From DAOTVC01 sp034437215 (GTDB lineage Bacteria; Chloroflexota; Anaerolineae; B4-G1; SLSP01): a stretch of DNA of 6,576 nt. The notes below the pieces were generated by a model, which worked only from the letters and a program-made list of their open reading frames with translations, made no database searches and was not told the origin of the DNA. Each line of letters starts with the position of its first letter. Positions within the stretch are counted from its first letter, which is position 1. The DNA lies in assembly GCA_034437215.1 (NCBI GenBank), contig DAOTVC010000148.1, positions 1-6,576 on the forward strand. Direction: 5' to 3'. Position numbers and translations under genes: made by a program. Shown in pieces: positions 4,929-6,576 of the stretch.

Positions 4929-5591
4929 TTATCCGTTCGCGTAGGGCGTCGCCCCCAGCTTTCCCAGCACACCGTTCTTCCGCGCCGAAAGCCACCATCC
5001 CACTTTGCCCATGAAGGCGTACATCCGCGGGGGGATGCGGGGCTGGGCCAGCGCTATGCCCTTCCGGGCTAGCGGGCGTCTCGCAGTAAGCGCCGCGGCG
5101 ACCTCGTCGAGGGTGGTCACGACGTCCGCTACCATCCCCTTCGGCTCGGAGAGGCCCTGACTGAGAACCGCTGTGCCCGCCCCCACGGCCACGCCGCCCG
5201 CCCACTCGAAGCCCGCCTTCTCGGCGAAGCGCCCGTAGGTCCGCAGTGCCGTCTCGTTTTGGGTGGCCTCGGGGAAGCCGCAGTTGACGATGACGGCCAG
5301 CCGTTGGTTGCGTTCCCCTTCGTGCGCCTTCCGGTAGTGCGCCAGGCCCTCCATAAACCGCAACGTGCCGCCGGGCACCCCGTCCACATAGAGCGGGGCC
5401 GCCAGCAGGACCAGCTCGGCCTCCCCAACCGCTTGGTAGAGTGTGTTCAGCTTCTCCTCCGAGCGCAGAGCCGGATAGATGTAGGCTATCTCTGCGGCGT
5501 CCTCCCCCATCCGTTCCAGCAACGCCCTTCCCAGCCCCACCGACGTGCTCGCCTCGCCCTTCGGGCTGCCCACGAGTAGCACTGTCTTCAT
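4929..5591 (-). CDS. Flavodoxin-fold NAD(P)H-dependent oxidoreductase-like protein
   Basis: A 220-residue protein. The N-terminus MKTVLLVGSPKG, followed by EASTSVGLGRALLE, is the first strand and the Ser-rich FMN-phosphate loop of flavodoxin-like (NADPH-dependent FMN reductase) proteins. LVLLAAPLYVDGVPGGTLRF near residues 60-79 is the second flavin loop (APLYVDGVPG). VIVNCGFPEA near 91-99 fits the third. The C-terminal 60 residues, which contain a basic RRPLARKG stretch and a hydrophobic MYAFMGKVGWWL stretch, go beyond a minimal flavodoxin and may form a membrane- or partner-contacting tail. Cysteine motifs are absent, so it probably carries only flavin. ATG 5591 has GGAGG six bases upstream, within the end of the preceding gene; only one base separates that stop from this ATG, indicating translational coupling. 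It is the last gene of the redox operon. Substrate unknown. Confidence 0.85.
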   Translation of the reverse strand: MKTVLLVGSPKGEASTSVGLGRALLERMGEDAAEIAYIYPALRSEEKLNTLYQAVGEAELVLLAAPLYVDGVPGGTLRFMEGLAHYRKAHEGERNQRLAVIVNCGFPEATQNETALRTYGRFAEKAGFEWAGGVAVGAGTAVLSQGLSEPKGMVADVVTTLDEVAAALTARRPLARKGIALAQPRIPPRMYAFMGKVGWWLSARKNGVLGKLGATPYANG

Positions 5592-5592
5592 C

Positions 5593-6165
5593 TTACGCCT
5601 CCACCTTCCTCAACAGCTCGCTCATCTTCTTATGGATCTCCCCAGCGCCATCCTCATCCTGCTCCTCGAGAACGCCCACCGCCACGGCGGGTGCCCACAG
5701 GTTGATGGCTGCACGCTCCGCCCAGGTGGTGAAGATGTCGGCGGCCGCCTCGTCCCTCTCTGCCTGCACACCCACGCTCAGGAGGCGGGGGTAGCGCTCG
5801 TAACGCTTCTTGTGGTGGATCTCACCGTCCACGAGGGTGAAGAAGGGCGAGAGCAAACAGATCTGCCGGTCCAGCGTTCGTTTGAGTGCCGAGGAGGGGC
5901 CGCCGAAGGAGATGGGGGTGAGGAAGACGACCAGGTCGCTCTGGATCATCCGGCGCCCCACGTCCTGAGCGTCGTCTTCGATGACGCAGACGCCCGGCGT
6001 CTTGGTCCAACAACCGAAGCAGCCCACGCAGTAGCCGATCTTCCTCTCCCGTAGGGGAATCGTCGCCACCTCCCAACCGCGAGCTGCCAGCTCGTCGGTC
6101 AGCGCCTCGTTGTAGAGGTCCATCTCGCCCTCTTGGAGGGCGCCGTTCAAAATCGTCGCTTTCAT
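5593..6165 (-). CDS. Iron-sulfur flavoprotein-like protein (flavodoxin fold with Cys motif)
   Basis: A 190-residue protein that begins MKATILNGALQEGEMDLYNE, the first strand and phosphate loop of the NADPH-dependent FMN reductase/flavodoxin-like fold. Residues Cys46, Cys49, Cys52 and Cys60 (YCVGCFGCW, then TPGVC) make C-x2-C-x2-C-x7-C, the compact pattern that binds one [4Fe-4S] cluster in archaeal-type iron-sulfur flavoproteins. LVVFLTPISFGGPSSALKRT near residues 78-97 is the second flavin-binding loop and following helix. The length matches the family. Such proteins pass single electrons from ferredoxin to FMN, often as homodimers or higher oligomers; some reduce oxygen or peroxide. The start ATG 6165 has GGTGG seven bases upstream. 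The gene lies in an operon after a ferredoxin-domain protein and a small orphan gene, and directly before a second flavodoxin-fold gene. Family call firm; substrate open. Confidence 0.88.
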   Translation of the reverse strand: MKATILNGALQEGEMDLYNEALTDELAARGWEVATIPLRERKIGYCVGCFGCWTKTPGVCVIEDDAQDVGRRMIQSDLVVFLTPISFGGPSSALKRTLDRQICLLSPFFTLVDGEIHHKKRYERYPRLLSVGVQAERDEAAADIFTTWAERAAINLWAPAVAVGVLEEQDEDGAGEIHKKMSELLRKVEA

Positions 6166-6190
6166 CCTTTGACCACCTTTCGTGATGAGT

Positions 6191-6418
6191 CTAGCCTTCT
6201 CTTTGTACCCATATCAAATTCAATCCCAGGTCGCGCACCCTCGCCAGCAGCCCGTAGAGCGAGGCCTGATCGACGACCGCTCCTCGAATGAGCGTCTCTC
6301 CGTCTCCCTTGGGCTTAACTTCCAATCCCTCGAACCACGCTCCCCAGTGGGCGCTGTCCAGCTGCCCTTCCACGCAGATTTCGTAGACGTGCCCCTGCCC
6401 CTCTTTGCGCTCGACCAT
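6191..6418 (-). CDS. Small conserved-looking hypothetical protein in the redox operon
   Basis: A 75-residue soluble protein. It begins MVERKEGQGHVYEICVEGQL, continues with WGAWFEGLEV and ETLIRGAVVDQASLYGLL, and ends DLGLNLIWVQREG. It has predicted beta strands around VYEICVEGQL and ETLIRGAVV and an amphipathic helix around DQASLYGLLARVRDLG. There are no cysteines except Cys15, no signal peptide and no membrane span. I know similar short proteins from Chloroflexota and cyanobacteria only as hypothetical proteins and cannot give a function. It starts seven bases after the ferredoxin-domain gene, with GAAGGG just upstream of its ATG, and precedes the iron-sulfur flavoprotein by 25 bases, so it is almost certainly co-transcribed with both. 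Confidence 0.75.
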   Translation of the reverse strand: MVERKEGQGHVYEICVEGQLDSAHWGAWFEGLEVKPKGDGETLIRGAVVDQASLYGLLARVRDLGLNLIWVQREG

Positions 6419-6425
6419 CTGCCCT

Positions 6426-6575
6426 TCACTTTCCCCCGCTGAAGGTGTAGTGGATGACCTGCTTGGGGCAGGTGTCCACGCAGCTGCCGCAGAGGATGCA
6501 CTCCGCGTTCTCCATCGCGCCCTCCTGGACCATGCCCTGCACGTCCAGGCTCATGGGGCAGGCGCGGCTGCAGCG
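6426..6575 (-). CDS. 4Fe-4S ferredoxin-domain protein, C-terminal 49 residues (cut by window edge)
   Basis: The visible end reads RCSRACPMSLDV, then CILCGSCVDTCPKQVIHYTF and a short SGGK tail before TGA (6428-6426). It shows the last two cysteines of one [4Fe-4S] cluster (C-x3-C-P) and one complete C-x2-C-x2-C-x3-C-P cluster, about 20 residues apart, so a 2[4Fe-4S] ferredoxin-type domain. The pairing of CPMSLDV with CILCGSCVDTCP resembles the C-terminal cluster domain of NapH/polyferredoxin-type membrane proteins, which carry transmembrane segments before it; the missing N-terminus would decide this. It is the first gene seen of the redox operon, and is probably an electron carrier for the flavoproteins downstream. 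Confidence 0.85.
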   Translation of the reverse strand, partial: RCSRACPMSLDVQGMVQEGAMENAECILCGSCVDTCPKQVIHYTFSGGK

Positions 6576-6576
6576 G

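Noticed and set aside
4723..5205. A 160-codon minus-strand frame across the end of the flavodoxin-fold gene
   Set aside because: It is an out-of-frame, Gly/Arg/Ser-rich product that overlaps a gene with flavin-binding motifs.

Overview
This is a GC-rich bacterial fragment, probably from a Chloroflexota (Anaerolineae/Caldilineae-like) genome. That placement is an inference. It rests on the style of the SARP/BTAD regulator at the left edge, the isopentenyl phosphate kinase remnant, the 75-residue orphan protein and the heptamer/hairpin repeats. No rRNA or other phylogenetic marker is present.

Layout, left to right. (1) 1-229, minus strand: N-terminus of a BTAD/SARP-type transcriptional regulator, cut by the window edge. 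(2) 230-922: about 700 bases with four tandem hairpins (305-428) and a 100-residue helical ORF broken by one frameshift in a G run. (3) 923-1894 or 1900, minus: an orphan polytopic membrane protein. (4) 1956-2228, minus: an open frame without a start, read as a gene remnant. (5) 2328-4049, minus: complete glutamine-dependent NAD+ synthetase (nadE), the best-supported gene here, with a clear ribosome binding site and a tentative promoter. (6) 4050-4902: a repeat-rich, decayed plus-strand locus. It holds five 7-bp repeats, a 170-bp MITE-like element, the C-terminal half of a RidA-family gene, a second small insertion-like element and the first ~37 codons of an isopentenyl phosphate kinase gene. 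Removing the second element restores a tight RidA-kinase operon with about 26 bases between the genes. (7) 4929-6575, minus: a compact redox operon read right to left. It encodes the C-terminus of a 2[4Fe-4S] ferredoxin-domain protein (cut by the window edge), a 75-residue orphan protein, an iron-sulfur flavoprotein-like protein with four closely spaced cysteines, and a flavodoxin-fold protein. Gaps are 7, 25 and 1 bases.

The redox operon suggests electron flow between a [4Fe-4S] ferredoxin-type protein and two flavodoxin-fold proteins; electron donor and final acceptor cannot be told from the sequence. NadE is a housekeeping NAD-biosynthesis enzyme with no visible operon partner. I see no CRISPR array, tRNA, rRNA, toxin-antitoxin pair or defence system, and no convincing new multi-gene system. 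The most unusual features are the layered small mobile-element remnants around the broken RidA/kinase operon, and the small orphan protein inside the redox operon.
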